A DNA stretch of 64,000 nucleotides from Azoarcus sp. Aa7 (GCF_014822185.1 NZ_QVLR01000010.1:41495-105494); one strand, 5' to 3'. Positions 37,459-46,945 are shown, counted from the first letter of the stretch. The notes: generated from the sequence alone by a model not told the origin. A program made the numbers and translations.

Positions 37459-37986
37459 TCAAGCCTTGTCCGAAGCCGGACCCGACATCAATCTGGCGGC
37501 CACCAGTCCGTTGACCAGGCCGAACACCGTCGCGGCGAGGGCGAACACCGGCACGAGATAGAACACGCCGTCGTGCGGCACGAGCCACAGCCGCGCGAGC
37601 ACGAGCTGGCCGCCGATGTGCGCGAAGGCCGCCAGCACGCTGAGGCTCACGGGGCCGAACCAGCGTCGCGGCAGGTGCATCGCGAGCCCCAGCGTGGCGA
37701 GGCTCGCAAGCGAGCCCGCGAGGCTGAGGAAGAACCCGGGCGCGAACAGCTGGCCGAGCAGCAGGCTGCCGGCAAACACGCGCAGCAGCGCGACCCACAC
37801 GGCGTCGCGCCAGCCCCAGCGCGCGAGCACGATGAGCGTGACGATGTTCGCCAGACCCGGTTTCACGCCAGGCAGCGGCAGGGGAATCGCGGCCTCGGCG
37901 ACGGTCAGCACGATCGCGGCGGTGGCCAGCCGCGCGATGCGCCGGTCGTCCGGGGTCGGCACAATCTCAATAGTTGAGGGAGTCAT
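37459..37986 (-). CDS. Gx-transporter-family membrane protein
   Basis: A 175-residue inner-membrane protein with about five helices. GVKPGLANIVTLIVL and GQLFAPGFFLSLAGSL are typical of the Gx transporter family (sometimes labelled heptaprenyl diphosphate synthase component I, similar to ECF S components). Overlaps the NusG-II gene by 20 bases, and these two often occur together near Rnf or flavin-linked genes. Substrate unknown. ATG at 37986 is used; an upstream in-frame start would deepen the overlap. Confidence 0.75.
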   Translation of the reverse strand: MTPSTIEIVPTPDDRRIARLATAAIVLTVAEAAIPLPLPGVKPGLANIVTLIVLARWGWRDAVWVALLRVFAGSLLLGQLFAPGFFLSLAGSLASLATLGLAMHLPRRWFGPVSLSVLAAFAHIGGQLVLARLWLVPHDGVFYLVPVFALAATVFGLVNGLVAARLMSGPASDKA

Positions 37987-38356
37987 AGTCCGCGGCACCG
38001 CCGGCAAGGCTCAGGGACACCTGGTTGGGCGCGCAGATCGCCACGGCGCCGGAACGCGTCAGCCAGCCCTGGCGCACGCAGTACTGGCGCGGGCCGGGGT
38101 CGGATGCGACGCGTGCGCGGCCCGGTTCGATCTCGATGCGCGTGACGCCCAGCGGGCCGGGGACTTCGACCACCTGCGTGCGAGCGAGTCCCACTTCGGC
38201 GAACACCTTGCCGCCGGCGCGCACGACCGCCTTGTCCGGCGCCCCGCCACGCCACAGTGTCAGCGCCGACAGCACGCACACTAGCAAGGCGCCGGCGAGC
38301 ACGAGCCAGTCGCCCGGCCGCAGCAGGACGATCCATTCGGCCAGACGCGCCTTCAC
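37967..38356 (-). CDS. NusG domain II-containing membrane-anchored protein
   Basis: A 129-residue protein with one N-terminal helix (about 12-35) and an extracytoplasmic NusG-II-like domain ([37 protein letters not shown]). The cysteine pair in YCVRQG and AICAPN is conserved in this family. GTG at 38356 overlaps the rapZ stop (GTGA) and puts the helix at the N-terminus. Function not known; partnership with the overlapping Gx transporter is likely. Confidence 0.77.
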   Translation of the reverse strand: MKARLAEWIVLLRPGDWLVLAGALLVCVLSALTLWRGGAPDKAVVRAGGKVFAEVGLARTQVVEVPGPLGVTRIEIEPGRARVASDPGPRQYCVRQGWLTRSGAVAICAPNQVSLSLAGGAADYDSLNY

Positions 38357-39231
38357 TGATCGGCCGGCCGCGCCCCGTGGTCCACAGCGCGGCGCACGGC
38401 CGAGCGATGGCGGACCAGCACGCGGACGGAGTCGGCGAAGTGGCGCCCCAGTTTCTCGGCCAGATACACCGAACGGTGCTGGCCGCCGGTGCAGCCGATC
38501 GCGACGGTGAGATAGCTGCGGTTGTCGCGCGCGTAGCTGGGCAGCCAGTTGGCGACGAAGCTGCGGATGTCCTCGTACATGCGCGCCACTTCGGGCATGT
38601 TCTCGAGGAAATCGATCACCGGCTGATCCTTGCCGGTAAAGGGCCGCAGCAGCGGATCGTAGTGCGGATTGGGCAGGCAGCGCACGTCGAACACGTTGTC
38701 GGCGTCGAGCGGGATGCCGTACTTGAAGCCGAAGGACTGGAACATCAGCGTGAGCCCGGCGGTCGCCTCGATCTGCATGAAGTCCTTGATCCACGCGCGC
38801 AGCGTGTTCGCCTGCAGGTCGCTGGTGTCGATGCGGTGACCGAGCGCAGCGACCGATTCGAGCGCGTCGCGCTCCTGCTGGATCGCCTCCTCGAGCGACA
38901 CCGCGTCGCTCGCGAGCGGATGGCGCCGGCGCGTTTCCGAGAAGCGCGCGATCAGCGCGTCATCACGCGCTTCGAGGAAGATCACGCGCAGGTCGCCAGC
39001 CGTCCGGCGCAGGTCTTCGACCTTCTGCGGCAGGGCCGCGATGTTGGCGCCGGAACGCACGTCGACGGCGACCGCGACACGCTCGTGGCCGAGCCGCCGC
39101 AGCTCCGCCATGAGCTTGGGCAGCAGGCTCGCCGGCAGGTTGTCGACGGCGTAATAGCCCGCGTCCTCGAGCACCTTGAGCGCGACACTCTTCCCCGAAC
39201 CCGACAAGCCGCTAATCAGAACGATCTGCAT
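38353..39231 (-). CDS. rapZ: RNase adapter protein RapZ (nucleotide-binding)
   Basis: A 292-residue protein of the RapZ/YvcJ family. Walker A GLSGSGKS (about 8-15), [12 protein letters not shown], and the C-terminal [17 protein letters not shown] are diagnostic. In E. coli RapZ guides RNase E to the small RNA GlmZ to control glucosamine-6-phosphate synthase. Often located after ptsN/hprK; here upstream lies an unrelated MBL hydrolase gene. Confidence 0.94.
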   Translation of the reverse strand: MQIVLISGLSGSGKSVALKVLEDAGYYAVDNLPASLLPKLMAELRRLGHERVAVAVDVRSGANIAALPQKVEDLRRTAGDLRVIFLEARDDALIARFSETRRRHPLASDAVSLEEAIQQERDALESVAALGHRIDTSDLQANTLRAWIKDFMQIEATAGLTLMFQSFGFKYGIPLDADNVFDVRCLPNPHYDPLLRPFTGKDQPVIDFLENMPEVARMYEDIRSFVANWLPSYARDNRSYLTVAIGCTGGQHRSVYLAEKLGRHFADSVRVLVRHRSAVRRAVDHGARPADQ

Positions 39232-39320
39232 GACCCGAAACTCCGCGTGGAGCGTCGATTATCGCCAAAGCGAGGCTCCACGGCCAGCGCGGGACGATGA
39301 CAGCTATGACTAAAGTCGGA

Positions 39321-40241
39321 TCAGGCGGCAACCAGCCGCTCGCCTTCGCGCCGGGCGACACCGGCCCGCGTGAGTTCGCCCACCAGCCAATCCGCGAGCG
39401 CTTCGGGCGCGAGGCCGAGGAAGCGCGCGTTGGCCTCGCGGTACAAGGGCACGTCCGCGAGATGCGCCGCGAGGGCATCGATCGCCATGCTGCGCGAATC
39501 GAGCAGCGAAAAGGTCATACACGCGCGGATCGCGTTGCGCGCCATGCGCGAGCCGTCCTCCTCGAAGGCGCGCAGGCGCGCGAAAGCACGCGCGAGGGCG
39601 TCGTCGAATTCGACGAAGGGGGCGCCGTGGCCGGGGATCACGATGTCCACGGGCAGGCGCGCGATCGCTTCCAGCGTGCGCCGCGCGGCACCGATGCCGT
39701 CACCCAGCCCCAGCACCTCGGCGAACAGGATGCCGAAACCGTCGCGCCACAGCGCGTCGCCCGAGATCAGGATGCGCCGATCCGGGTTGTGGAACACCAG
39801 CGCATCCATGTCGTGGCCGGGCGCGGCGATCGCCTGCCACACGAGTTCGCCCATTCCCAGCGTGTCGCCGGCATGGAGGGCACGGTCGGCGTGGAAGCGC
39901 TCGCCCGACTGCGCCGCGGTCGTCAGCAACAGCGCGTCCTCGTCCCAGGCCGCGACCGCCGGCAGCATCCCGGCCGGAACGCTGATGGAGCAGCCGAAGG
40001 TGCGCTGCAGCAGGGCGTTGCCACCGATGTGGTCGGAATGCGAATGGGTGTTGACGAGCTCCGCGAGCCGCCGCCCCGCCAACTCCTCGCGCAACAGCGC
40101 GACAGTCTGTTCGCGGTGGCTGACGTAGCCGCTGTCCACCACGGTTGCCCGGCCGCCGTCGAACAGCACGACGTTGTTGGCCGACAGCCAGCCGCGTTCG
40201 AGCACGCGGATCGTGTCGGGCAAAATGGCTGCGACGCTCAT
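39321..40241 (-). CDS. MBL-fold metallo-hydrolase
   Basis: A 306-residue protein. The zinc-binding HxHxDH motif is THSHSDHIGG (about 84-93), a third-motif His lies in APGHDMDALVF, Asp in ISGDALW, and a late His in IPGHGAPF. Glyoxalase II-like group, with a C-terminal extension of about 75 residues. ATG 40241 overlaps the upstream DUF1289 stop by four bases. Substrate unknown. Confidence 0.88.
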   Translation of the reverse strand: MSVAAILPDTIRVLERGWLSANNVVLFDGGRATVVDSGYVSHREQTVALLREELAGRRLAELVNTHSHSDHIGGNALLQRTFGCSISVPAGMLPAVAAWDEDALLLTTAAQSGERFHADRALHAGDTLGMGELVWQAIAAPGHDMDALVFHNPDRRILISGDALWRDGFGILFAEVLGLGDGIGAARRTLEAIARLPVDIVIPGHGAPFVEFDDALARAFARLRAFEEDGSRMARNAIRACMTFSLLDSRSMAIDALAAHLADVPLYREANARFLGLAPEALADWLVGELTRAGVARREGERLVAA

Positions 40242-40423
40242 TCGGAGCCTTCGCCGACCTGCGCTGCGACGTTGTCGGGCAGCGGCGCCGTGGCCTGCGG
40301 CCGCTCGGCCGGGGCCGACGGCACCGGCACACCGTCGATTTCCTCGGGCGTGCGCCCGCAACCGAGACACACGCCGGAGTCCCAGTCGATCATGCACACG
40401 CCGACGCACAGCGCATCGCTCAT
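40238..40423 (-). CDS. DUF1289 small Cys-rich protein (second copy)
   Basis: A 61-residue protein. The DUF1289 motif is CVGVCMIDWDSGVCLGCGRTPEEI, given here as CVGVCMID and GVCLGCGRT, with four cysteines probably binding metal. Overlaps both neighbours by four bases, forming a translationally coupled set with the paralogue upstream and the MBL hydrolase downstream. Confidence 0.82.
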   Translation of the reverse strand: MSDALCVGVCMIDWDSGVCLGCGRTPEEIDGVPVPSAPAERPQATAPLPDNVAAQVGEGSE

Positions 40424-40623
40424 GCGCCCTCCGTCGAGGCAAGGCGTGGCGCGGTACCGGAGGCGGCGCGACGCTGGGCGACAAGTTCGAGGATGCGCCG
40501 CTTGTCGGCGTCCTCGCTGCGGCTCCAGCGCACGATCTCGTCGAGGCTGCGGAAGCAGCCTTCGCACAGTCCGGTCGTCGCACTCATGCGACAGATGTTG
40601 ATGCAGGGGGATGCGATGCTCAT
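40420..40623 (-). CDS. DUF1289 small Cys-rich protein (first copy)
   Basis: A 67-residue protein with SPCINICRM and GLCEGCFRSLDEIVRW. The four Cys and the W at the end of the motif are standard for DUF1289 (E. coli YdhL-like). ATG at 40623. It is the first of the overlapping DUF1289-DUF1289-MBL set. Function unknown. Confidence 0.82.
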   Translation of the reverse strand: MSIASPCINICRMSATTGLCEGCFRSLDEIVRWSRSEDADKRRILELVAQRRAASGTAPRLASTEGA

Positions 40624-40715
40624 GTCGGGGTCGGGGGTGTTGTAGGTATCGGGTGCGGCGTGTTGTGGTGTTTGGTCCGCCGCAGCCCGATCGAGTTCAT
40701 TGTTCCAGAACGAAG

Positions 40716-41639
40716 TCAGCCGGAACAGGCTGCCTTCGCCCGTTTCGCGAGCACGGCGCGGGCTACGCGCGAGGCCGGCTCGCGGCCGAGCACCCCGCTG
40801 ATCCATGCGGCGATGTCGACCAGGCGCTCGAGATCGATGCCGGTGGCTATGCCCAGCCCGTTCAGCAGCCACACGACGTCCTCGGTCGCGACGTTGCCTG
40901 ACGCACCGGCCGCATAAGGGCAGCCGCCCAGGCCGCCGACGGAGGCGTCGAACACCGACACGCCCATCTGCAGCGACGCGTAGATGTTCGCCGCGGCCAT
41001 GCCGTAGGTGTCATGGTAATGGCCGGCGAGCCGCTCGACCGGCACGCGCTTGATGACCGCATCGAGCATGCGCGAGATGTTCACCGGATTGCCGCTACCG
41101 ATCGTATCGCCCAGCGACACTTCATAGCAGCCCATCGCGATCAGCGTCTCGGCCACCTCGGCGACCTTCTCCGGCGCGACCGGCCCCTCGTAGGGGCAGC
41201 CCGCGACGCAGGACACATAGCCGCGCACTTTCACCCCTGCGGCGTGCGCCGCCTCGGTGACGGGGCGGAAGCGCTCCAGCGACTCGGCGATCGAGCAGTT
41301 GATGTTCTTCTGGCTGAAGGACTCGGACGCCGCGCCGAACACCGCGACTTCCCCGGCACCGGCGGCGAACGCCGCCTCGAAACCTTTGAGGTTCGGCGTC
41401 AGCACCGGATAGGCCACGCCCGGCCGGCGCACGATGCGCGCCATCACCTCGGCGTTGTCGCCCATCTGCGGCACCCATTTCGGCGACACGAAGGAGGTCG
41501 CCTCGATCGCCGTCAGGCCGGCGTCGGCGAGACGCGCGATCAGCTCGACCTTGGTTTCGGTGGACACGATCTGCTTCTCGTTCTGCAGCCCGTCGCGCGG
41601 ACCGACGTCGACGATGCGTACCTTTTGCGGCAGTTGCAT
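40716..41639 (-). CDS. Hydroxymethylglutaryl-CoA lyase
   Basis: Cleaves HMG-CoA to acetyl-CoA and acetoacetate, the last step of leucine/isovalerate breakdown. The 307-residue TIM barrel contains the catalytic Arg-Asp in [10 protein letters not shown], metal ligands in [11 protein letters not shown], and the signature Cys in [18 protein letters not shown] at 41639 gives the family N-terminus. Lies 20 bases after an enoyl-CoA hydratase gene and probably in one operon with it. Confidence 0.95.
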   Translation of the reverse strand: MQLPQKVRIVDVGPRDGLQNEKQIVSTETKVELIARLADAGLTAIEATSFVSPKWVPQMGDNAEVMARIVRRPGVAYPVLTPNLKGFEAAFAAGAGEVAVFGAASESFSQKNINCSIAESLERFRPVTEAAHAAGVKVRGYVSCVAGCPYEGPVAPEKVAEVAETLIAMGCYEVSLGDTIGSGNPVNISRMLDAVIKRVPVERLAGHYHDTYGMAAANIYASLQMGVSVFDASVGGLGGCPYAAGASGNVATEDVVWLLNGLGIATGIDLERLVDIAAWISGVLGREPASRVARAVLAKRAKAACSG

Positions 41640-41659
41640 GATCTTCTCCCGTCCTGAAC

Positions 41660-42448
41660 TTATTGCGCCGGCACCCAAGCCGCCGGACGCTTCGACAGGA
41701 AGGCGTCCAGCCCCTCCTTCGCCTCGGGCGTCACGCGCAGGCAGGCGATGCGTTGCGCGGTGTCCTCGACCACCTCGTCCGAAACGGGGCGGTTCGCGAC
41801 CGCGCGGATCAGGTCCTTCGCCGCGGCCTGCGACTTCGGGCCGCCCTGCAGCAGCGCCGTGACGATTTCACCCACCTTGGCGTCCAGCTCCTCGGCCGCG
41901 ACGACCTCGTGCGCGAGGCCGATCTCGCCGGCACGCTGCGCCGAGATGCGCTCGGCGGACTGGAAGTAGCGGTAGGACTGGCGCTCGCCGATCGCGCGGA
42001 TCACGTAGGGGCTGATCGCGGACGGGATGATGCCGAACTTGACTTCGGAGGTCGCGAACACCGCCTTGTCGGATGCGACACAGATGTCGCATGCGGACGC
42101 GAGCCCCATGCCGCCGCCCAGCGCCGCGCCCTGCACGCGCGCGATCGTCGGTTTGCGCATTTCGGCGAGCGTGCGCAGCATGCCGGCGAGCTTGCGCGCA
42201 TCGGCGAGGTTCGCCTCGATGCTCGCCTCGCCCGCGGCCTTCATCCAGTTGAGGTCGGCACCGGCCGAGAAGCTCTTGCCGCGGCCGGCGAGCACGACCA
42301 CGCGCACTGCGTCGTCGGCGTCGAGCTGGCGGCACGCCGCGGTGATGTCCGCGATCAGCTGCGCATTGAACGCGTTGTGCACATCCGGCCGATTCATCCA
42401 GATCGTCGCGACGCCCTGTTCGACGACGATTTCGAGGGTTTCGTACAT
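41660..42448 (-). CDS. Enoyl-CoA hydratase (probable methylglutaconyl-CoA hydratase)
   Basis: Crotonase-fold protein of 262 residues. The oxyanion-hole segments [13 protein letters not shown] (about 65-77) and [15 protein letters not shown] (about 105-119) are present. Its position directly before HMG-CoA lyase, and the LNWM variant, suggest LiuC-type 3-methylglutaconyl-CoA hydratase. A general short-chain hydratase cannot be excluded. ATG at 42448. Confidence 0.85.
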   Translation of the reverse strand: MYETLEIVVEQGVATIWMNRPDVHNAFNAQLIADITAACRQLDADDAVRVVVLAGRGKSFSAGADLNWMKAAGEASIEANLADARKLAGMLRTLAEMRKPTIARVQGAALGGGMGLASACDICVASDKAVFATSEVKFGIIPSAISPYVIRAIGERQSYRYFQSAERISAQRAGEIGLAHEVVAAEELDAKVGEIVTALLQGGPKSQAAAKDLIRAVANRPVSDEVVEDTAQRIACLRVTPEAKEGLDAFLSKRPAAWVPAQ

Positions 42449-42600
42449 CAGTTTTGTCTCCTGTCCTCTACCGCCGGGGCTCTGGACGGCCCCGGTCGAC
42501 GTGAATAAAAAGATCCCGCGGGACGCCAAGGGCATCTAGAGGGAGGCTGCAGGGAGAACGCCCCCGGCGCCTGCACCCGCAGGATCGGGAAACTGCTCCG

Positions 42601-43734
42601 TCAGATCGCCAGCGAACGGCCGATCACGAGGCGCTGGATGTCGCTCGCGCCTTCGTAGATCTGGCACACCCGCACGTCGCGGTAGATGCGCTCGACCGGG
42701 AAGTCGCTGACGTAGCCGTAGCCGCCGTGGATCTGGATCGCGTCCGAGCACACCTTCTCGGCCATCTCCGAGGCGAAGAGCTTCGCCATCGACGCTTCCT
42801 TGAGGCACGGCCGGCCGGCGTCCTTCAGCGTCGCCGCGTGCCACACGAGCTGGCGCGCGGCTTCGAGCTGCGTCGCCATGTCGGCGAGGCGGAAGTTCAC
42901 CGCCTGGTGCTCGAAGATCGGCTTGCCGAAGGTCTCGCGCTCGTGCGCGTACTTCACCGCCGCTTCCAGCGCCGCACGCGCCATGCCGAGACACTGCGCG
43001 GCGATGCCGATGCGGCCCGCTTCGAGGTTCGACAGCGCGATCTTGTAGCCCTCGCCTTCGGCGCCGAGCAGCGCATCCGCCGGCACGCGGCAGTTCTCGA
43101 ACAGGATCTGCGCGGTATCGGAGGCCTTCTGGCCCATCTTCTCCTCGATGCGCGCGACGATGTAGCCCGGCGCGTCGGTCGGCACGAGGAAGCACGAGAT
43201 GCCCTTCTTGCCGGCGGTCTTGTCGGTCACCGCGAACACGATCGCGACGTCGGCTTCGCGCCCGGTCGTGATGAACTGCTTCACGCCGTTGATGACCCAG
43301 GCGTCGCCGTCCTTCACCGCCGTGGTCTTCAGCGCCGACGCATCCGAACCGACATGCGGCTCGGTCAGGCAGAAGCAGCCGAGCTTCTCGCCGCGCGCGA
43401 GCGGCTTCAGCCATTGTTCCTTCTGCGCATCGGAACCGTAGCGGTTCGGGATGCCGCAGGCGAGCGAGTTCTGCACGCTGACGATGGTCGAGGTCGCGCC
43501 GTCACCCGCCGCGATCTCCTCCAGCGCGAGCACCAGGCTTACGTAGTCCATTCCCGCGCCGCCCCACTGCTCCGGCACGACCATGCCCAGCGCGCCGAGC
43601 TCGGCCAGTTCCTTCAGCGCCTCGCGCGGGAAGGTATGGTTGCGGTCCCATTCGGCGGCGAAGGGGGCGAGGCGCTCCTGCGCAAAGGCGCGCAGGGAGT
43701 CGCGGATCATTTCCTGTTCTTGCGTGAGGATCAT
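42601..43734 (-). CDS. Acyl-CoA dehydrogenase, short/branched-chain type
   Basis: FAD enzyme of 377 residues, the usual size for SCAD or isobutyryl/2-methylbutyryl-CoA dehydrogenases. [16 protein letters not shown] (FAD loop), [13 protein letters not shown] and [16 protein letters not shown] are family motifs. The catalytic Glu is in [11 protein letters not shown] near the C-terminus. Abuts the thiolase stop (one base apart), so the two are co-transcribed. Substrate chain not determinable by eye. Confidence 0.92.
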   Translation of the reverse strand: MILTQEQEMIRDSLRAFAQERLAPFAAEWDRNHTFPREALKELAELGALGMVVPEQWGGAGMDYVSLVLALEEIAAGDGATSTIVSVQNSLACGIPNRYGSDAQKEQWLKPLARGEKLGCFCLTEPHVGSDASALKTTAVKDGDAWVINGVKQFITTGREADVAIVFAVTDKTAGKKGISCFLVPTDAPGYIVARIEEKMGQKASDTAQILFENCRVPADALLGAEGEGYKIALSNLEAGRIGIAAQCLGMARAALEAAVKYAHERETFGKPIFEHQAVNFRLADMATQLEAARQLVWHAATLKDAGRPCLKEASMAKLFASEMAEKVCSDAIQIHGGYGYVSDFPVERIYRDVRVCQIYEGASDIQRLVIGRSLAI

Positions 43735-44925
43735 TTAGATGAGCTCCACCGCAACCGCTGTCGCTTCGCCGCCGCCGATGCACAGGCTCGCCACACCGCG
43801 CTTCTTGCCGTACTGCTTCAGCGCGCCGAGCAGCGTGACGAGGATGCGCGCACCGGAGGCGCCGATCGGATGGCCCAGCGCGCAGGCGCCGCCATGCACG
43901 TTCACCTTGTCGTGCGGCAGGTCGAGTTCCTTCATCGCCGCCATCGTGACGACCGCGAAGGCTTCGTTGATTTCCCACAGATCGACATCGTCCTTGGACC
44001 AGCCGGCCTTCGCCAACACCTTCTGCATCGCGCCGACCGGGGCGGTCGTGAACCACGCCGGCTCCTGCGCGTGCGTCGCGTGACCGACGATGGTCGCGAG
44101 CGGCTTCAGGCCCAGCTTGTCGGCGGTCGAGCGGCGCATCATCACGAGCGCTGCCGCGCCGTCGGAGATCGAGCTGGAGTTCGCCGCGGTCACCGTGCCG
44201 TCCTTCTTGAACGCGGGCTTGAGGCCGGCGATCTTGTCGATCTGCGCCTTCGGCGGCTGCTCGTCCTTGTCGATGATGACCTCGCCCTTGCGCCCGGCGA
44301 CCGTCACCGGCGCGACTTCCCACGCGAACGAACCGTCCTTGATCGCGTTCTGCGCGCGCGTCGTCGAAGAGATCGCGAACTCGTCCTGCGCGGCGCGCGT
44401 GAAGTCGAAGTGGCCGGCGCAATCCTCGGCGAAGGTGCCCATCAGACGGCCCTTGTTTTCCTTCGAGTAGCTGTCTTCGAGACCGTCGAGGAACATGTGG
44501 TCGATGATCTGGCCGTGGCCGAGGCGATAACCCCCGCGCGCCTTCGGCAGCAGGTAGGGGGCGTTCGACATCGATTCCATGCCGCCCGCGACCATCACGT
44601 CGTTGGTGCCGGCCACGAGCAGGTCGTGCGCGAGCATCGTCGCCTTCATGCCGGAGCCGCACACCTTGCTCACGGTCGTGCAGCCGGCCGACAGCGGCAG
44701 GCCCGCGCCGAGCGCGGCCTGACGGGCCGGCGCCTGGCCGACACCGGCCGGCAGCACGCAGCCCATCAGCACTTCCTGCACCTGCTCGGCAGAGATCCCG
44801 GCGCGCTCGACGGCGGCCTTGATGGCGACGGCGCCCAGCTGCGGGCCGGTCAGGCCGGACAGCTCGCCCTGGAAACCGCCCATCGGCGTGCGTGCGGCGG
44901 AAACGATAACGACGGGATCACTCAT
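43735..44925 (-). CDS. Acetyl-CoA C-acetyltransferase (thiolase)
   Basis: A 396-residue thiolase II. The acylated Cys is in TVSKVCGSGMKA (about 92), with His in GHPIGASGARIL (about 351) and the second Cys in SLCIGGGEATA (about 381). It either condenses acetyl-CoA to acetoacetyl-CoA for PHB or cleaves acetoacetyl-CoA. Location between a degradation operon and phaC leaves the direction open. ATG at 44925 follows AGGAGAGAAGC. Confidence 0.95.
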   Translation of the reverse strand: MSDPVVIVSAARTPMGGFQGELSGLTGPQLGAVAIKAAVERAGISAEQVQEVLMGCVLPAGVGQAPARQAALGAGLPLSAGCTTVSKVCGSGMKATMLAHDLLVAGTNDVMVAGGMESMSNAPYLLPKARGGYRLGHGQIIDHMFLDGLEDSYSKENKGRLMGTFAEDCAGHFDFTRAAQDEFAISSTTRAQNAIKDGSFAWEVAPVTVAGRKGEVIIDKDEQPPKAQIDKIAGLKPAFKKDGTVTAANSSSISDGAAALVMMRRSTADKLGLKPLATIVGHATHAQEPAWFTTAPVGAMQKVLAKAGWSKDDVDLWEINEAFAVVTMAAMKELDLPHDKVNVHGGACALGHPIGASGARILVTLLGALKQYGKKRGVASLCIGGGEATAVAVELI

Positions 44926-44961
44926 GCTTCTCTCCTGTAAAACGTCTTGGTTATCCGGCTC

Positions 44962-46101
44962 TCAGGCCAGTGATTCAAGTGCCGCGGCATAGCGCGGCAT
45001 CAGGTCTTCCGGACGGCGCACGTTGAGCCCCAGGTCGCGCACCAGTCCGTCCTTCAATCCATAGATCCATGCATGCACCGTCAGCGGCTGGCCGCGGAGC
45101 CATGCGTCCTGCACCACCACCGTCTGGCATACGTTCACGACCTGCTCCAGCGCGTTCAGCTCGCACAGGCGGTCGTGGGCGAGCTCGGGCGGAAGCGCGT
45201 CGACGGACTTCTGGTGCTTCACATGCACGTCCTGCACGTGGCGCAGCCACAAGTCGACCAGCCCGATGCGATCGCGCATCAGGGCCGATTTCACGCCGCC
45301 GCAGCCGTAGTGGCCGACGACCATGATGTGCTTGACCTTCAGCACGTCGACGGCGAACTGGATCACCGACAGGCAGTTGAGGTCGGTATGCACGACGACG
45401 TTCGCGACGTTGCGATGCACGAAGACCTCGCCCGGCAGCAGGCCGATGATCTGGTTCGCCGGCACGCGCGAGTCCGAGCAGCCGATCCACAGGTACTCGG
45501 GCGACTGCAGCTTGGACAGCTTCGAGAAGAAATCCGCATCCACCTGGCGCATCTGCTGCGCCCAGGCGCGGTTGTAGTCGAACAGGTGGAACAGGTTCTC
45601 GTTCGCGACCTCTTCCTCGGACCAGTTCTCGAGGTCGAGCGAAAGCAGGATCGCGCCCTCGACCGGCGTCGGGTAGTAGGCCGGCGCTTCCGTGAAGCCC
45701 ATCTCGCGGTACAGCTTCAGCGCGATGCGCATCGCCGGCATGGTGTCGAGCATGATGCGGCGGTAGCCGAGATCCTTCGCGCTGCGGATCGCAGCCAGCA
45801 CCAGATCACGGCCGATGCCCAACCCGCGGTGCGCAGGCTCGACGTACAGGCGCTTCATCTCGCACATGCCGCCGGTGGTCGGACGCAGGCCCACGCAGCC
45901 GGCCGGCTGACCGTCCTTCTCGGCATAGAACAGACGCCCCTCGGGCGCCGCATAGGCGCCGGGCAGCGTGGCCATCTCGTCGCCGAAGCCCTGGAAGCAC
46001 AGGTCCACACCCAGCCACGCCGCGTAATTGCGGAAGAACTGGCGTACGTGATCCAGTTCGGCCTTGTCGTCAGCACTCAATATGCGAAGCTTCGCTGCCA
46101 T
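44962..46101 (-). CDS. Bifunctional GNAT acetyltransferase / beta-carbonic anhydrase fusion
   Basis: A 379-residue fusion. Residues 1-155 are a GNAT domain with an acetyl-CoA loop (PAHRGLGIGRDLVL). Residues about 165-379 are a full beta-carbonic anhydrase with zinc ligands Cys-x-Asp-x-Arg in WIGCSDSRVP and His-x-x-Cys in GHYGCGGVKSAL, and close likeness to E. coli Can (FVHRNVAN, HTDLNCLSV). The frame is uninterrupted through the junction. ATG at 46101 is the first good start. The joint role is unknown. A LiuR-like operator lies upstream. Confidence 0.9.
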   Translation of the reverse strand: MAAKLRILSADDKAELDHVRQFFRNYAAWLGVDLCFQGFGDEMATLPGAYAAPEGRLFYAEKDGQPAGCVGLRPTTGGMCEMKRLYVEPAHRGLGIGRDLVLAAIRSAKDLGYRRIMLDTMPAMRIALKLYREMGFTEAPAYYPTPVEGAILLSLDLENWSEEEVANENLFHLFDYNRAWAQQMRQVDADFFSKLSKLQSPEYLWIGCSDSRVPANQIIGLLPGEVFVHRNVANVVVHTDLNCLSVIQFAVDVLKVKHIMVVGHYGCGGVKSALMRDRIGLVDLWLRHVQDVHVKHQKSVDALPPELAHDRLCELNALEQVVNVCQTVVVQDAWLRGQPLTVHAWIYGLKDGLVRDLGLNVRRPEDLMPRYAAALESLA

Positions 46102-46337
46102 CGTCACTCCCAGGAACAGTCGCAGGCGGAATCCGTTGCCGGCTTCCGCAGGTTATCGTTGCAGCGCGGAACCGTGTTCCAGCGCCAAGCGTGCGCGGAC
46201 GCGCTCAACCCGCAATCCTGCCACAGTGCGGGCGCGCTCCCGCGCATCGCAACTTTCCCGCGGCCGCGACCGGCCACCGGAGAGCATCCGCGCCGTGCAA
46301 CCGGTCACACCCGCCCTGCCGTTCCCGTTGTTGTTAC

Positions 46338-46355
46338 GTTTACGTCAACGTAAAC
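46338..46355. promoter_or_regulatory. Perfect inverted repeat GTTTACGT-CA-ACGTAAAC, LiuR/MerR-type operator
   Basis: An 18-bp palindrome 237 bases upstream of the GNAT-carbonic anhydrase gene and just after the MerR regulator gene. On the minus strand a TTGACG (-35-like) begins ten bases before the first arm, so the repeat would lie between -35 and -10, as in MerR-type promoters. The sequence resembles reported LiuR sites for branched-chain amino acid genes. Confidence 0.7.
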
Positions 46356-46370
46356 TAACCGTCAAAAAAA

Positions 46371-46808
46371 TCAAGCCCCGGCGCGCATGCGGCGAACGAC
46401 TTCCGCGCGTTCCTCGGCGGCACGGGACGTGTCGTGGCCGAGCAGTTCCGAGCACTGCGTCTCCAGCGAATCGATCTCGCCCAGCACGGCCTCGATGTCC
46501 TCGCGCTGCTGTTCGAGCGCGGCACGGCGGTCGGCGAGCACGACGAGAAAACGCAGCAACTGGGGCGCCGCATTGCGCACGCCGCCGTGCATCTCGATCA
46601 GCTCCTTGATCTCGGCGAGCGACAGGCCCAGGCGTTTGCCGCGCAGCGTCAGCTTGAGGCGGGTGCGGTCGGATTTCGTGTAAACGCGGGTGCGGCCGAC
46701 ACGCGACGGCTTCAGCAGCCCCTGGTCTTCGTAGAAGCGGATCGCCCGCGGGGTCACGTCGAATTCCCGTGCGAGTTCCGTGATGGTGTAGGTTTGTTCG
46801 CTTGCCAT
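46371..46808 (-). CDS. MerR-family regulator, LiuR-like
   Basis: A 145-residue regulator. N-terminal winged helix-turn-helix (about 8-75: ITELAREFDVTPRAIRFYEDQ, split; LKPSRVGRTRVYTKSD), then a dimerisation coiled coil (about 85-130). No cysteine pair for metal sensing. The adjacent acyl-CoA genes and the TTTACG palindrome fit LiuR, which controls leucine/isovalerate catabolism in many Proteobacteria. ATG at 46808. Confidence 0.85.
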   Translation of the reverse strand: MASEQTYTITELAREFDVTPRAIRFYEDQGLLKPSRVGRTRVYTKSDRTRLKLTLRGKRLGLSLAEIKELIEMHGGVRNAAPQLLRFLVVLADRRAALEQQREDIEAVLGEIDSLETQCSELLGHDTSRAAEERAEVVRRMRAGA

Positions 46809-46825
46809 TGGCCGACCGATCGAAG

Positions 46826-46874
46826 TAAAACCGGTCCGGAGCGGGCGCGTTGCGTGCCCACCTGCCCGGACCGG
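46826..46874 (-). terminator. Terminator-like hairpin in the merR leader
   Basis: CCGGTCCGG (46831-46839) and CCGGACCGG (46866-46874) form a 9-bp stem with a further inner stem (GGGC.../GCCC). On the minus strand the hairpin is followed by TTTTAC, then by the MerR start codon 18 bases on. It could attenuate merR transcription or act as an operator. Confidence 0.45.
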
Positions 46875-46945
46875 GCGAAAAAGTTAATCAGAATTCGAGG
46901 GTAAGGGCAATGCTCGATTGCTTTCCCTCCAACGGAGACAATGCA

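Noticed and set aside
42727..44940. A 737-codon plus-strand open frame opposite acyl-CoA dehydrogenase and thiolase
   Set aside because: Same reason: complementary to conserved genes and Arg/His-rich without motifs.
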